From JBKECY01 sp047975025 (GTDB lineage Bacteria > Bacillota > Clostridia > Lachnospirales > Lachnospiraceae), in the NCBI GenBank assembly GCA_047975025.1, contig JBKECY010000017.1, positions 1 to 14,922 on the forward strand: a stretch of 14,922 nt of DNA, read 5' to 3'. A program made the position numbers and the translations under genes. The notes below the pieces were generated by a model that saw only the letters and a list, made by a program, of their open reading frames with translations, was not told where the DNA came from and did no database searches. Shown piece after piece: positions 14,681-14,922 of the stretch (position 1 is its first letter; each line of letters begins with the position of its first letter).

Positions 14681-14716
14681 AAAAAATGGCCTCCTGTGAT
14701 TGTATCACAGAAGGCC
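14681..14716 (-). terminator. Bidirectional terminator upstream of adhesin promoter
   Basis: GGCCT-C-CTGTGAT and ATCACAG-A-AGGCC form a 12-bp stem with one mismatch and a 3-nt loop. The minus-strand side ends in six U residues (plus-strand A681-686 of the 14-kb numbering). The plus-strand side has GTTTT. The main role is probably to end the minus-strand gene that enters from the right. Confidence 0.88.
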
Positions 14717-14771
14717 GTTTTATATTTCTATTTACAGATTTTTCATAGCAGCTCTTTACTTTCTGGCAGAA

Positions 14772-14921
14772 TTACTTGAGAGTTTTTTCAATATCATTTA
14801 TAAAGTGACCTGCCCCCGATTTTTGTACCAGTCGCAATGTTAGTAATGACCGGTATCCGGTAGGGTAAATCCTTATCAGCTTGACGACATCGTAACATTT
14901 CTTGGTGGATTGTTCAAGGGC
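14772..14921 (-). CDS. C-terminal end of an unrecognised protein (partial)
   Basis: On the minus strand a frame is open from the window edge for 49 codons and stops at 14772-14774, 55 bases before a strong terminator on the same strand. It reads as a plausible globular C-terminus (for example CYDVVKLIRIYP, then TLRLVQKSGAGHF) and ends EKTLK. The other two frames on this strand stop early. No family is recognised. An open run of this length can occur by chance, but the terminator placement supports a real gene whose start lies to the right of the window. Confidence 0.45.
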   Translation of the reverse strand, partial: ALEQSTKKCYDVVKLIRIYPTGYRSLLTLRLVQKSGAGHFINDIEKTLK

Positions 14922-14922
14922 G

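Noticed and set aside
1..14922. CRISPR array or insertion sequence
   Set aside because: No regularly spaced direct repeats of the right size and no transposase with flanking inverted repeats were seen. The repeats found are protein-domain or linker repeats.

Overview
The window looks like a chromosomal segment from a low-to-moderate GC Gram-positive of the class Clostridia, with a Lachnospiraceae-like gut commensal as my best guess. The grounds are strong GGAGG-type ribosome binding sites, TTGACT/TACAAT-type promoters, U-tailed hairpin terminators, a lipobox lipoprotein, and a giant sortase-anchored CnaB/SdrD-type surface protein. The taxon is inferred from style, not from a marker gene.

Left part (1-1947): the right-hand end of an integrated mobile element (prophage or ICE). 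It holds a small lipoprotein gene (20-382), a structured 171-nt intergenic leader, and a complete tyrosine integrase (554-1891). The integrase runs directly into the 3' end of an intact tRNA-Arg(ACG) gene (1948-2021, minus strand). This is the classic geometry of an element inserted at a tRNA 3' end, so the junction should be one attachment site. The rest of the element lies to the left, outside the window. A strong terminator (1882-1909, minus) overlaps the integrase stop codon and is placed to end the host tRNA transcript.

Middle and right (2022-14357): host DNA. The tRNA has its own clear promoter (2054-2082). Upstream of that lies the terminator (2113-2153) of a single 12.2-kb minus-strand gene (2187-14357) encoding a 4056-residue cell-wall adhesin. 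Its order is: signal peptide, MucBP-like region, Ala/Thr/Glu-rich linker, N-terminal beta-rich domains, about 15 CnaB/SpaA-like isopeptide domains, two or three DUF11-like domains, six SdrD_B-like repeats in an A-B-A-B-A-B arrangement, a Pro/Thr linker, and a VKTGD-type sortase signal with membrane segment and positively charged tail. No sortase, pilin or chaperone gene is in the window. Terminators on both sides indicate that the adhesin is transcribed alone.

Far right (14358-14922): a 565-nt stretch with the adhesin promoter (14605-14633), a roughly 240-nt 5' leader that can fold into a closed RNA domain containing a decoy ribosome binding site, a strong bidirectional terminator (14681-14716), and the C-terminal end of an unrecognised minus-strand ORF that runs off the window.

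The least expected elements are the structured leader of the adhesin, the structured leader of the integrase, and internal variation in the adhesin: one CnaB domain has lost both crosslink-forming residues, and the SdrD-like repeats alternate in type. I see no defence system, CRISPR array or biosynthetic cluster.
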